From Prochlorococcaceae cyanobacterium jk18x22bins.40 (GTDB taxonomy: Bacteria; Cyanobacteriota; Cyanobacteriia; PCC-6307; Cyanobiaceae): a stretch of DNA of 61,019 nucleotides. Of the stretch, positions 8,417 to 16,472 are shown piece after piece. Each line of letters begins with the position of its first letter. Position 1 is the stretch's first letter. A program made the translations under genes and the position numbers. The notes under the pieces are model-generated. The model was given only the letters and a program-made list of their open reading frames with translations. It was not told the DNA's origin and did not search any database. The stretch covers positions 1 to 61,019 of the forward strand of contig JAJDVL010000041.1 in NCBI GenBank assembly GCA_022826155.1, in the 5' to 3' direction.

Positions 8417-10027
8417 ATGGATCGTCAATCCCAAGAGGCGCCCGTGGTGCTGGCGATTCTGGATGGGTGGGGACACCGTGAAAGCACTGCGGATAATGCC
8501 GTTCGCATGGCCGCAACACCCAACATGGATGCCCTGTGGCGGACCTGTCCCCACACCTTGATTCACGCCAGTGGGTCTGCCGTGGGATTGCCGGACGGGC
8601 AGATGGGCAATTCCGAAGTGGGTCACCTCACCATTGGTTCCGGGCGGGTTGTGCGCCAGGAACTGGTGCGCATCGGCCATGCGATTCGGGATGGATCCTT
8701 CCAGCGCAATGCCCGGCTCAACGCCCTGGCACAGCGCCTTGAGGAGCGAGGCTCCACTCTCCATCTGGTTGGCCTGCTGTCTGATGGCGGGGTCCACAGC
8801 CATGTGGATCATCTGGCGGGATTGCTGCGCTGGCTCGCTAGCCGGCGGCTGTCCCGTGTCTGTGTCCATGGCATCACCGATGGACGTGATACGGCGGACC
8901 GCGTCGGCCTGGAGCACGTGAAGGCGTTGCAGCAGTTGACGGCCAGCCTCAACTGTGGCCAACTCACCACCCTCTGTGGCCGCTACTGGGCCATGGATCG
9001 TGATCATCGCTGGGAACGCACCGCCAAAGTCTACCGCCTGCTCACGGAGAACGATAGCCCCCATCATCCCGACCCTGTGGCTGCCGTTGAAGCCAGCTAT
9101 GCCGAAGGCATTGGCGACGAGTTTCTTGAGCCCCACCGCTTTGGGACGGGGGTCCTGAATCCAGGGGACGGGTTGATTTGTTTCAACTTTCGTCCGGACC
9201 GGGTCCGTCAGATGATCCGTGCCCTGGTGTTGGAGGATTTCGACGGCTTCCCCCGCCCCACATGGCCCGGTCCCCTGGACGTGGTCACCTTTACCCAATA
9301 CGAGCGTGGTCTGCCGGTGGGCGTTGCCTTCCCCCCCCAGCCCCTGGACCACCTGCTGGGCGACGTGGTGGCCGAGCGTGGTCTTCGTCAGTTCCGCATT
9401 GCCGAGACGGAAAAATATCCCCACGTGACCTATTTTTTTAACGGCGGCAGGGAGCGGCCGTTGCCGGGAGAGGATCGCCACCTGGTGCCTTCCCCCAGAG
9501 TGGCCACCTATGATCAGGCCCCAGCCATGTCCGCATGGGAGGTGACCGATGGCGTCATCAGTGCCATTGCCAAGGGTGTCTACTCCTTGATTGTGGTCAA
9601 TTACGCCAACCCGGACATGGTGGGCCATACCGGAATCATGGGTGCGGCGGTGCAGGCCGTTGAAACGGTGGATGCCTGCGTTGGCCGCATTGCAGAGGCC
9701 ACCCGTTGGGCCGGAGGCACCATGCTCATCACGGCAGACCACGGCAACGCCGAAACCATGCGTTCAGCCGAGGGCAAGCCCTGGACAGCCCACACCACCA
9801 ATCCCGTACCGTTGCTGTTGCTTGAAGGGGAAAAGCGCAAGATCTCCGGCGACGACAACCCTGTGGAGTTGCGGGACAACGGCACACTGGCGGACCTGGC
9901 CCCCACCGTCCTGGACATTCTCCAGATCCCCGTGCCGCCGGCCATGGGTGGGCACAGCCTCGTTGCTTCGTCCTCCCGGATACGACCCGGCGCTGCCGGG
10001 CGCCCAGCCCAGGCGCTGGGCGTTTAG
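8417..10027 (+). CDS. gpmI: 2,3-bisphosphoglycerate-independent phosphoglycerate mutase
   Basis: Interconverts 3- and 2-phosphoglycerate in glycolysis and carbon fixation metabolism using two Mn ions. It is 536 residues. N-terminal metal site VVLAILDGWG, catalytic serine in GQMGNSEVGHLTIG, HGITDGRDT, and the C-terminal alkaline-phosphatase-like site TADHGNAETM with NYANPDMVGHTG. ATG 8417 is the first start close to the family N-terminus; an in-frame GTG upstream would add about 20 residues. The order gpmI-secG is typical of picocyanobacteria. Confidence 0.95.
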   Translation: MDRQSQEAPVVLAILDGWGHRESTADNAVRMAATPNMDALWRTCPHTLIHASGSAVGLPDGQMGNSEVGHLTIGSGRVVRQELVRIGHAIRDGSFQRNARLNALAQRLEERGSTLHLVGLLSDGGVHSHVDHLAGLLRWLASRRLSRVCVHGITDGRDTADRVGLEHVKALQQLTASLNCGQLTTLCGRYWAMDRDHRWERTAKVYRLLTENDSPHHPDPVAAVEASYAEGIGDEFLEPHRFGTGVLNPGDGLICFNFRPDRVRQMIRALVLEDFDGFPRPTWPGPLDVVTFTQYERGLPVGVAFPPQPLDHLLGDVVAERGLRQFRIAETEKYPHVTYFFNGGRERPLPGEDRHLVPSPRVATYDQAPAMSAWEVTDGVISAIAKGVYSLIVVNYANPDMVGHTGIMGAAVQAVETVDACVGRIAEATRWAGGTMLITADHGNAETMRSAEGKPWTAHTTNPVPLLLLEGEKRKISGDDNPVELRDNGTLADLAPTVLDILQIPVPPAMGGHSLVASSSRIRPGAAGRPAQALGV

Positions 10028-10058
10028 GCTTGTTGCCGTTCTTTCACTTCAGCGACGG

Positions 10059-10283
10059 TTGCTTCACTCGTTTGCGCTCGTCATCTGGCTTGTCACAGGT
10101 GTCCTTCTGATCATCACCGTTCTCCTCCATAGCCCCAAGGGGGATGGCATGGGGGGCATGGCTGTGGGCGCTGCAGCCAGCATGTTCAGCAGTACCCGCA
10201 GTGCGGAAAGCACCCTCAACCGAGCCACCTGGACCCTGGTCACCGTCTTTCTGCTGCTGGCGGTGCTGCTCAGCGCGGCCTGA
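10059..10283 (+). CDS. secG: preprotein translocase subunit SecG
   Basis: A 74-residue membrane protein of the SecYEG channel. Two hydrophobic helices flank the conserved cytoplasmic loop LLHSPKGDGMGGMAVGAA. No ATG or GTG lies upstream in frame, so TTG 10059 is the best start; it gives the normal SecG N-terminus. It is 31 nt after gpmI on the same strand. Usually groSL follow secG in this lineage, but here a reverse-strand DUF3177 gene follows. Confidence 0.9.
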   Translation: MLHSFALVIWLVTGVLLIITVLLHSPKGDGMGGMAVGAAASMFSSTRSAESTLNRATWTLVTVFLLLAVLLSAA

Positions 10284-10295
10284 ATTGGGTTCGCG

Positions 10296-10910
10296 TCAGA
10301 AGCCGCCAGCCACCCGACCAAAGCGGGGCCATCGCACCAGCAGCCATTGCAGGAAGAACCCTGCGTAAATCACCAGACAGAACCACCCAGCCGCTTTGGC
10401 CCCCTCCGCGGCCCAGGGGGCGCCAAAGAAAAAGTTCAGCCCACGGCCCAGCAACTGGCTGAAGCCGTCGGGAGGCTGCCGCCAGAGGGTACACACAGGA
10501 CTTGCCTGCCAACCATTCAGGCAATTCAAGGAGGCCACACTGGCCACAGCGCCCACCGCGGTGAACACCGTGAGGCTCCACCGCCAGATTCGTGTCACCA
10601 GGGGCAGGGCACGCCAGGGGGGGAGATCCGCCAGCTCATCGTTGATGTCTTCCCAGAACCACAGGCTGCCCAGGATGAGCAGGTGGGCAGCCAAGGCGAC
10701 AGCAAAGGCTATGGGCTCCGCGCCCGCCAGCAGCAGTACGCTGACGGCCAATAGGCTGGCCACCTTCCAGTACAGGTTCAGGAGTCTGCTGATGGCCCCC
10801 TCCCGCCGCACCGTGGCCCAGATCAGCACCACCAGGGGCAAGACGATGGTGAGAATTACGGCAGCCCGATATTCCGCCCAAATCAGTTGTTGCAAAAACG
10901 CAATGCTCAT
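10296..10910 (-). CDS. DUF3177 membrane protein
   Basis: A 204-residue integral membrane protein with about five hydrophobic helices (for example ILTIVLPLVVLIWA, LLAVSVLLLAG and a C-terminal GWFCLVIYAGFFLQWLLV). It matches, from memory, a family restricted to cyanobacteria (DUF3177) of unknown function. Its stop lies 12 nt from the secG stop, so the two converge. No signal peptide or cofactor motif is seen. Confidence 0.75.
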   Translation of the reverse strand: MSIAFLQQLIWAEYRAAVILTIVLPLVVLIWATVRREGAISRLLNLYWKVASLLAVSVLLLAGAEPIAFAVALAAHLLILGSLWFWEDINDELADLPPWRALPLVTRIWRWSLTVFTAVGAVASVASLNCLNGWQASPVCTLWRQPPDGFSQLLGRGLNFFFGAPWAAEGAKAAGWFCLVIYAGFFLQWLLVRWPRFGRVAGGF

Positions 10911-10990
10911 CGTGTGGAGGGGAAGGGAACAAAAGACATACCCCTGATTATGGATTGAGTAAGGTCTGATGCACGCGTTTGTTTGTGCCC

Positions 10991-12286
10991 ATGTTGTCCT
11001 GGCTTCAGCAAGGCCAATCGAGAACTGGTGCGTGGCGCTCCGCTCTCGCCAGTGATGCCTCGCTGGAGCAAGCCATCCAGGATCTGGACCAGCAGGCCTC
11101 CCTGCGGGGATTCGGCCTGGCGGATCTGGCGGTGGTGTTTGTCAGCACCAGCTTTGCCAGTGAGCTTTCCCGGGTGCTCCCGCTGCTGCAACGGCGTTTT
11201 CATGCCACCCACTGGTTGGGCTGTTGTGGTGGTGGCGTGATCGGTGTGGACCGCAATGGCCAGAGTTGCGAGCTGGAGCAGCAGCCTGCTGTGGGGCTAA
11301 GCCTCATCCGCCTGCCGGGAGCCGTGCTCCAGCCCTTCCACATTGACCTTCAGAACTTGCCGGATCTGGACGGACCACGTGAGCCGTGGTGCCAGTTGGT
11401 GGGGATGTCCCACGAGGCTTCCGTCAACGGCTTGCTGTTGCTGGTGGACCCCAGCAGCAGCGGGATCAAGGATCTCCTCGGCGGCCTGGACTATGCCTTT
11501 GCTGATGTGCCAAAAGTGGGGGGAATCGCGGCACCCCATGGAGGCGTCAACGGTTCCCTGTTGTTTCAAGACAGGCCATGCACAGGGGCCATTGGTCTGG
11601 CCATTGGTGGTGACTGGACCGTAGAGGCCGTGGTGGCCCAGGGCTGCCGGCCCATCGGACCGGTCTTCGAGGTGCAGGAGGCCAAGCGCAACGTGGTGCT
11701 CAGGCTGCAGTCCAACGGGCTGGAGGCAACGGGTGGCGGCCAGCCGCCGGTGGGTTGTCTCCAGGAGGTCATTGCCCGGCTCAATGCCGAAGACCGGGAG
11801 TTGGTGCGCCATTCCCTCTTTATCGGCCTGGCCAGCAACAGCTTCTCCCTGGCGCCGGCTTCCGAGGACGACTTTCTCATTCGCACCATCGTGGGGGTGG
11901 ACCCCCGCAACGGCGCCATTGCCATTGCAGACAGCGTCCGTGTCGGGCAGCGGCTGCAGTTCCATCTTCGGGACGGGCGCACGTCCCGGGCAGAACTCCA
12001 ACACCTGCTGGAGCAACAACGTCAGACGAAAGATACCCCTCTGGGCGCCTTTTGTTTTGCCTGTGCCGGCCGTGGCCGTGGCCTCTACGGGGAACCGGAC
12101 GTGGACAGCAGCCTTTGCCGAACCACCTATCCCCAGTTGCCCATTGGCGGGTTGTTCTGCAGTGGGGAGATTGGCCCCATCCATGGGGTGACCCACCTTC
12201 ATGGATTTACCGCAAGCTGGAGTTTCCTGTGTCCCAAAGAGGCAGGTCGGGTCGCTGAGGCTCCATCGACGCCGCCTAAGGGCTGA
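10991..12286 (+). CDS. FIST-domain sensory protein
   Basis: A 431-residue protein with FIST N (roughly residues 25-220) and FIST C (to about 400) regions, a putative small-ligand sensor fold. Visible signatures are HWLGCCGGGVIG, AGRGRGLYGEPDVD-like glycine-rich loops and GGLFCSGEIGPIHG near the C-terminus, the hallmark of FIST_C. It has no output domain such as a kinase or GGDEF. It is followed three nt later by trmB. A start at TTG 10979 is possible; ATG 10991 was preferred. Confidence 0.85.
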   Translation: MLSWLQQGQSRTGAWRSALASDASLEQAIQDLDQQASLRGFGLADLAVVFVSTSFASELSRVLPLLQRRFHATHWLGCCGGGVIGVDRNGQSCELEQQPAVGLSLIRLPGAVLQPFHIDLQNLPDLDGPREPWCQLVGMSHEASVNGLLLLVDPSSSGIKDLLGGLDYAFADVPKVGGIAAPHGGVNGSLLFQDRPCTGAIGLAIGGDWTVEAVVAQGCRPIGPVFEVQEAKRNVVLRLQSNGLEATGGGQPPVGCLQEVIARLNAEDRELVRHSLFIGLASNSFSLAPASEDDFLIRTIVGVDPRNGAIAIADSVRVGQRLQFHLRDGRTSRAELQHLLEQQRQTKDTPLGAFCFACAGRGRGLYGEPDVDSSLCRTTYPQLPIGGLFCSGEIGPIHGVTHLHGFTASWSFLCPKEAGRVAEAPSTPPKG

Positions 12287-12289
12287 GGG

Positions 12290-12949
12290 GTGGGTTCCAT
12301 TCGCCAACACGTCAATCCCCTGGGGCGCTTTTTCCAACAGCCCCTGGAGTTGCCGAGCCTGACGGCCCTGTTCCCCCAGCCCCACCAGCCCCTCCATCTG
12401 GATATCGGCTGTGCCCGGGGGCAGTTCCTCATGGACATGGCCGTTCTCTATCCCCAGCGCAACCACCTTGGCTTGGAGATTCGCCGTCCCCTGGTGGAGC
12501 GGGCCGAGATCCAGCGACAACGGCGGCAACTGCACAACCTGCATTATGTGTTCTGCAACGTGACCGTGAGCCTGGCCTCCCTGACCCGCCAGTTGGGGTC
12601 GGAACAGTTGCAGTTGGTGACTATCCAGTTTCCCGATCCCTGGTTCAAGCGCAAACACCACAAGCGACGCCTGCTGCAAGACAGTCTGTTGAACACCTTG
12701 GCGGCGGCCATGGCCCCCGGTGCCCTGTTGTTCCTCCAGAGTGACGTGCAGCCGTTGATGGAGGAGGAGGTGAACCTGGTTCAGGCCCAAGGAGATTTTG
12801 TCCGCCAGCCGCCGGATTGGTGGCCGGAGAATCCCCTGCCGGTGGCCACGGAGCGGGAGCAGATCGTCTTGGCCAGAGGGCTTCCCGTATGGCGCGCCTG
12901 CTTCCACCGGCGATTCCCCCTTGACCAGGACGCAACAATGGGGGCCTGA
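12290..12949 (+). CDS. trmB: tRNA (guanine-N7-)-methyltransferase
   Basis: Uses S-adenosylmethionine to methylate G46 of tRNAs. It is 219 residues with the RQHVNPL start typical of cyanobacterial TrmB, the SAM-binding motif LHLDIGCARGQFL, and the signature TIQFPDPWFKRKHHKRR. The start is a GTG three nt after the FIST gene. The IctB-like gene begins 15 nt after its stop, so the three are probably one transcript. Confidence 0.94.
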   Translation: MGSIRQHVNPLGRFFQQPLELPSLTALFPQPHQPLHLDIGCARGQFLMDMAVLYPQRNHLGLEIRRPLVERAEIQRQRRQLHNLHYVFCNVTVSLASLTRQLGSEQLQLVTIQFPDPWFKRKHHKRRLLQDSLLNTLAAAMAPGALLFLQSDVQPLMEEEVNLVQAQGDFVRQPPDWWPENPLPVATEREQIVLARGLPVWRACFHRRFPLDQDATMGA

Positions 12950-12964
12950 GGTCGGATCAATTCC

Positions 12965-14329
12965 GTGGTCAGTGTGCTGCTGGGCTGGCAGGGGCTGGGG
13001 AGGCGGTGGGCTCCCACCCGCTTGACGCGGCGCCTGCCCTTGCTGGCAGGGCTGCTGTTGCTGAGTCTCTTCACCGTCCTGCCCTTCCTGAGCCGTCCGG
13101 GCATGGCGCTGCTTCTGTTGGGGAGTGGATTGCTTTGGCTGTCCTGGAGCCTGCTGGAGCCTCCCCGAGCCACGGGATCCATGGGCTGCTGGCTGTTGGT
13201 GTTTCTGGCGGTTGCCGTGGTGGCCACAGGATTCTCACCGGTGCCTCGGGAGGCGCTGCGGGGGCTGCTCAAACTGGTGCTCTACCTGGGCGTCTGGGCC
13301 CTGGCCGCACGACTGCTTGCCCACCGCAGGCGTTGGTGGAATCCCCTTCTGGCGGGATTGTTGCTGGGGGGGCTGGCGGAAGCGGTGCTGGCCCTGCGTC
13401 AGTTACACGGGGGTGCCATGGCGCTGGCCACCTGGTCGGACGAAGCCTCCATTCTCCTGAACACCGAGCGGCTGTACGGCAGCTTGGGCAACCCCAACCT
13501 GCTGGGGGGTTACCTGGTCCCCATCGTCCCCCTGGCCGTTGGCGCCGCGCTCCATTGGCGCCGCTGGCCCAGCCGTCTGTTCGCCGCGATAACGGCAGCT
13601 CTGTCAGGGACGGCGCTGGTGCTCACCTACAGCCGCGGAGCCTGGTTGGGTCTGGCGGCCGGTTTGGCCTGCTTTGTCCTGTTGTGGGGCTGGTTTGCCC
13701 TGCCCCCAGGCCAAGGCAAGTCCCAGGGACGGCGGCAGGCGGTCTTTTGTGGTCTCCTGCTGGTGGCGTTGCTGGTGGCTGTGGCCATGGCAGGACTGCT
13801 GGAGCCGCTGCAGGTGCGGCTCCTCAGTGCTCTGGCCGGCCGTGGAGACAGCTCGGTCAACTTCCGCATCAACGTTTGGACGGCGGCCTGGCAGATGCTG
13901 CGGGATTACGCCTGGACAGGCATTGGCCCCGGTCAGGATGCCTTCAATCGTGTCTATCCCCTGTATCAACAACCCTTGTTTAATGCCCTTAGCGCCTATT
14001 CCATGCCCCTTGAATTGGCGGTGGAGCTGGGTGTGGCCGGGCTGCTGGCGGGGATAGCCGTCTTTTGCCATGCCCTCCATCAGGGCCTGCGTCAACTCAA
14101 GGCGGCTGCGGCAACAACGGAGGCGGGGCGCTGGCCCCAAATCAGCATCATGGCCGCTGTGGTGGGTCTGGGGGCCCATGGATTGGTGGACACCATCTTC
14201 CTGCGTCCGGAAGTGCAGTTGACTTGGTGGCTCTGCATTGCTTTTCTGGCCACTCCACACCAGCCACACCGTCTTCAGGCGAAGACCCATGGCGCCCGAG
14301 GTGCTGGCGGGGCACCGGCGCCTGGCTGA
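12965..14329 (+). CDS. IctB/O-antigen ligase-like membrane protein
   Basis: A 454-residue polytopic membrane protein with about ten to twelve hydrophobic helices and the Wzy_C/O-antigen-ligase signature region: LTYSRGAWLGLAAGL, then NFRINVWTAAWQMLRDYAWTG in pieces, then GPGQDAFNRVYP. Cyanobacterial members are called IctB and were once proposed as bicarbonate transporters; the fold suggests glycan ligation instead. The start is a GTG, with a second GTG two codons later. It lies in the trmB transcript. Confidence 0.82.
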   Translation: MVSVLLGWQGLGRRWAPTRLTRRLPLLAGLLLLSLFTVLPFLSRPGMALLLLGSGLLWLSWSLLEPPRATGSMGCWLLVFLAVAVVATGFSPVPREALRGLLKLVLYLGVWALAARLLAHRRRWWNPLLAGLLLGGLAEAVLALRQLHGGAMALATWSDEASILLNTERLYGSLGNPNLLGGYLVPIVPLAVGAALHWRRWPSRLFAAITAALSGTALVLTYSRGAWLGLAAGLACFVLLWGWFALPPGQGKSQGRRQAVFCGLLLVALLVAVAMAGLLEPLQVRLLSALAGRGDSSVNFRINVWTAAWQMLRDYAWTGIGPGQDAFNRVYPLYQQPLFNALSAYSMPLELAVELGVAGLLAGIAVFCHALHQGLRQLKAAAATTEAGRWPQISIMAAVVGLGAHGLVDTIFLRPEVQLTWWLCIAFLATPHQPHRLQAKTHGARGAGGAPAPG

Positions 14330-14345
14330 CGGATTGCGGGTTTGG

Positions 14346-14354
14346 TGCTACCTT
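14346..14354 (+). promoter_or_regulatory. possible leuC promoter, extended -10 element (TGCTACCTT)
   Basis: TGCTACCTT sits 37 nt before the leuC TTG start. It is identical to elements at 3957 and 56650. TACCTT fits the TAnnnT -10 form and the preceding TGC gives an extended -10. No convincing -35 is visible. Confidence 0.4.
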
Positions 14355-14391
14355 TTAATCTCCGTTCTTCCTGGTTGCGGAATCATCCCCC

Positions 14392-15831
14392 TTGAGCACA
14401 GGCACGCTCTATGACAAGGTCTGGGCGCTGCATCGGGTGGCGGAGTTGCCAGGTGGCCAGACCCAGTTGTTCATTGGCTTGCACCTCATCCATGAGGTGA
14501 CCAGCCCCCAGGCGTTCGCCATGCTGGGGGAGCGGGGTCTCAAGGTGCGACATCCTGAGCGCACCGTAGCAACGGTGGATCACATTGTCCCCACCACGGA
14601 TCAGGGCCGGCCCCTGGCCGATCCTCTGGCTGAGGCCATGCTCGGCGCCCTGGAGAAGAACTGCGCGGACCATGGTCTGCGTCTCTACGGCTTTGACAGC
14701 GGCCAACAGGGCATTGTCCACGTGATTGCTCCGGAGTTGGGGTTGAGTCAACCGGGCATGACCATTGCCTGTGGCGATTCCCACACCTCGACCCATGGCG
14801 CCTTTGGCGCCATTGCCTTCGGGATTGGCACCAGCCAGGTTCGTGACGTGCTGGCCAGCCAGAGCCTGGCTCTGGACAAGCTGAAGGTGCGCAGGATTGC
14901 CGTTCACGGGTCTCTCTCGCCCGGGGTCTTTGCCAAGGACGTGGCCCTGCACGTCGTTCGTCGTCTCGGTGTGAAATCCGGCGTGGGCCATGCCTATGAG
15001 TTCGCCGGGAGTTGTGTTGCCACCATGGCCATGGAGGAGCGCATGACCCTGTGCAACATGGCCATTGAAGCGGGGGCGCGCTGTGGCTATGTCAACCCCG
15101 ATCAGGTGTGTTTTGACTATCTGCACAATCGGCCAGAGGCCCCCCGCGGGGCGGCGTGGCACCGTGCCGTCACCTGGTGGCGCAGTCTTGCCAGTGACGC
15201 GAATGCCGCCTATGACGACGAGGTGGCCGTGGATGCCGGGGAGATCGCGCCCACTGTCACCTGGGGTATTACACCAGGTCAGGCCATGGCTGTGGATGAG
15301 GTGGTCCCCACACCGGACCAACTCCCTCCCGGGGAACGGCCTCTGGCCGAGGAGGCCTATCGCTACATGGATCTGCGGCCAGGGCAGCCCATTGCGGGAA
15401 CCCCTGTGGATGTTTGCTTCATCGGGAGTTGCACCAACGGCCGCCTCAGTGATCTACGGGATGCGGCGCTGGTGGCCAGGGGGCGACACGTGGCCCATGG
15501 CATCAAGGCGTTTGTGGTCCCCGGTTCGCAACAGGTGGCCCGGGCCGCGGAGGCGGAGGGCCTGGATGCCGTCTTTGCCCAGGCAGGCTTTGAGTGGCGC
15601 CGGCCCGGCTGCTCCATGTGCCTTGCCATGAACCCGGACCGGCTGGAGGGGCGCCAACTGAGCGCCAGTTCCAGTAACCGGAATTTCAAAGGGCGCCAGG
15701 GCTCGGCGTCCGGACGCACCTTGCTGATGAGTCCGGCCATGGTGGCAGCCGCCGCGGTCAGTGGTGTGGTTACCGACGTGCGCACCCTGTTGAGCCATAC
15801 AAAAGACACCGGAAGAGGGCCTGTCCCGTGA
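14392..15831 (+). CDS. leuC: 3-isopropylmalate dehydratase, large subunit
   Basis: Aconitase-family enzyme of leucine synthesis, isomerising 2- to 3-isopropylmalate with a 4Fe-4S cluster. It is 479 residues. [20 protein letters not shown], the first cluster cysteine in [13 protein letters not shown] and the last two in [11 protein letters not shown] are all intact. [12 protein letters not shown] is the substrate-binding stretch. It starts at TTG; the next candidate would cut into the fold. Its stop overlaps the leuD start. Confidence 0.96.
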   Translation: MSTGTLYDKVWALHRVAELPGGQTQLFIGLHLIHEVTSPQAFAMLGERGLKVRHPERTVATVDHIVPTTDQGRPLADPLAEAMLGALEKNCADHGLRLYGFDSGQQGIVHVIAPELGLSQPGMTIACGDSHTSTHGAFGAIAFGIGTSQVRDVLASQSLALDKLKVRRIAVHGSLSPGVFAKDVALHVVRRLGVKSGVGHAYEFAGSCVATMAMEERMTLCNMAIEAGARCGYVNPDQVCFDYLHNRPEAPRGAAWHRAVTWWRSLASDANAAYDDEVAVDAGEIAPTVTWGITPGQAMAVDEVVPTPDQLPPGERPLAEEAYRYMDLRPGQPIAGTPVDVCFIGSCTNGRLSDLRDAALVARGRHVAHGIKAFVVPGSQQVARAAEAEGLDAVFAQAGFEWRRPGCSMCLAMNPDRLEGRQLSASSSNRNFKGRQGSASGRTLLMSPAMVAAAAVSGVVTDVRTLLSHTKDTGRGPVP

Positions 15832-16472
15832 CCCCGGCGCCCGTCACCACTGTGGAAGGCAGGGGGATTGCCCTCCAGGGCCACGACATTGACACGGACC
15901 GCATTATTCCAGCCCGGTTCCTGAAAACCATCAGCTTTGCAGGGCTGGGCGACCATGTCTTCGCCGATGACCGGGCAGCGGCGGCGGGACGCCATCCCTT
16001 TGACTGTCCGGAGCACAAAGGGGCCAGGATTTTGGTGGTCAACCGCAACTTTGGCTGCGGCTCCAGCCGTGAACATGCTCCCCAGGCCCTGCGTCGTTGG
16101 GGAATTGCCGCCGTGGTCGGGGAAAGTTTTGCCGAGATTTTTTCCAGCAACTGCCTTGCCCTGGGTATGCCCTGCCTGACGGGGGACACAGGGGTCGTCG
16201 AACACATCCAGCAGGTGGTGCAGGAGCAGCCCCATGTTCGCTTTTGCCTCACACTGGCAGCGTCCACACTCCATGGGCTGGACCACGATTGGTCCCTGAT
16301 GATCGATAGCGGCCCCCAAACCATGCTCCTGACTGGTTGCTGGGATGCCACAGGCCTCCTCCTCAGCCATGGGCAGGAGCTGAGGCGGACAGCCTCACAG
16401 CTTCCCTATCTCAACGACTTTGCACTGCCTGCTGATCACCGGTTGTGGGGCAGCCAGGACGATGGCGTGTAG
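15828..16472 (+). CDS. leuD: 3-isopropylmalate dehydratase, small subunit
   Basis: Swivel-domain partner of LeuC, 214 residues. Signatures: [12 protein letters not shown] near residue 21, and [15 protein letters not shown] near residue 70. The start is a GTG that overlaps the leuC stop as GTGA, so translation is coupled. Its last 37 nt overlap, tail to tail, with the LptD-like gene on the other strand, so both C-termini share DNA. Confidence 0.95.
   Translation: MTPAPVTTVEGRGIALQGHDIDTDRIIPARFLKTISFAGLGDHVFADDRAAAAGRHPFDCPEHKGARILVVNRNFGCGSSREHAPQALRRWGIAAVVGESFAEIFSSNCLALGMPCLTGDTGVVEHIQQVVQEQPHVRFCLTLAASTLHGLDHDWSLMIDSGPQTMLLTGCWDATGLLLSHGQELRRTASQLPYLNDFALPADHRLWGSQDDGV

Noticed and set aside
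8351..9742. A 463-codon minus-strand frame
   Set aside because: Antisense to gpmI, whose catalytic motifs are complete.
11297..12907. A 536-codon frame on the minus strand
   Set aside because: Antisense to the FIST gene and trmB, both of which have clear family motifs; composition typical of a shadow.
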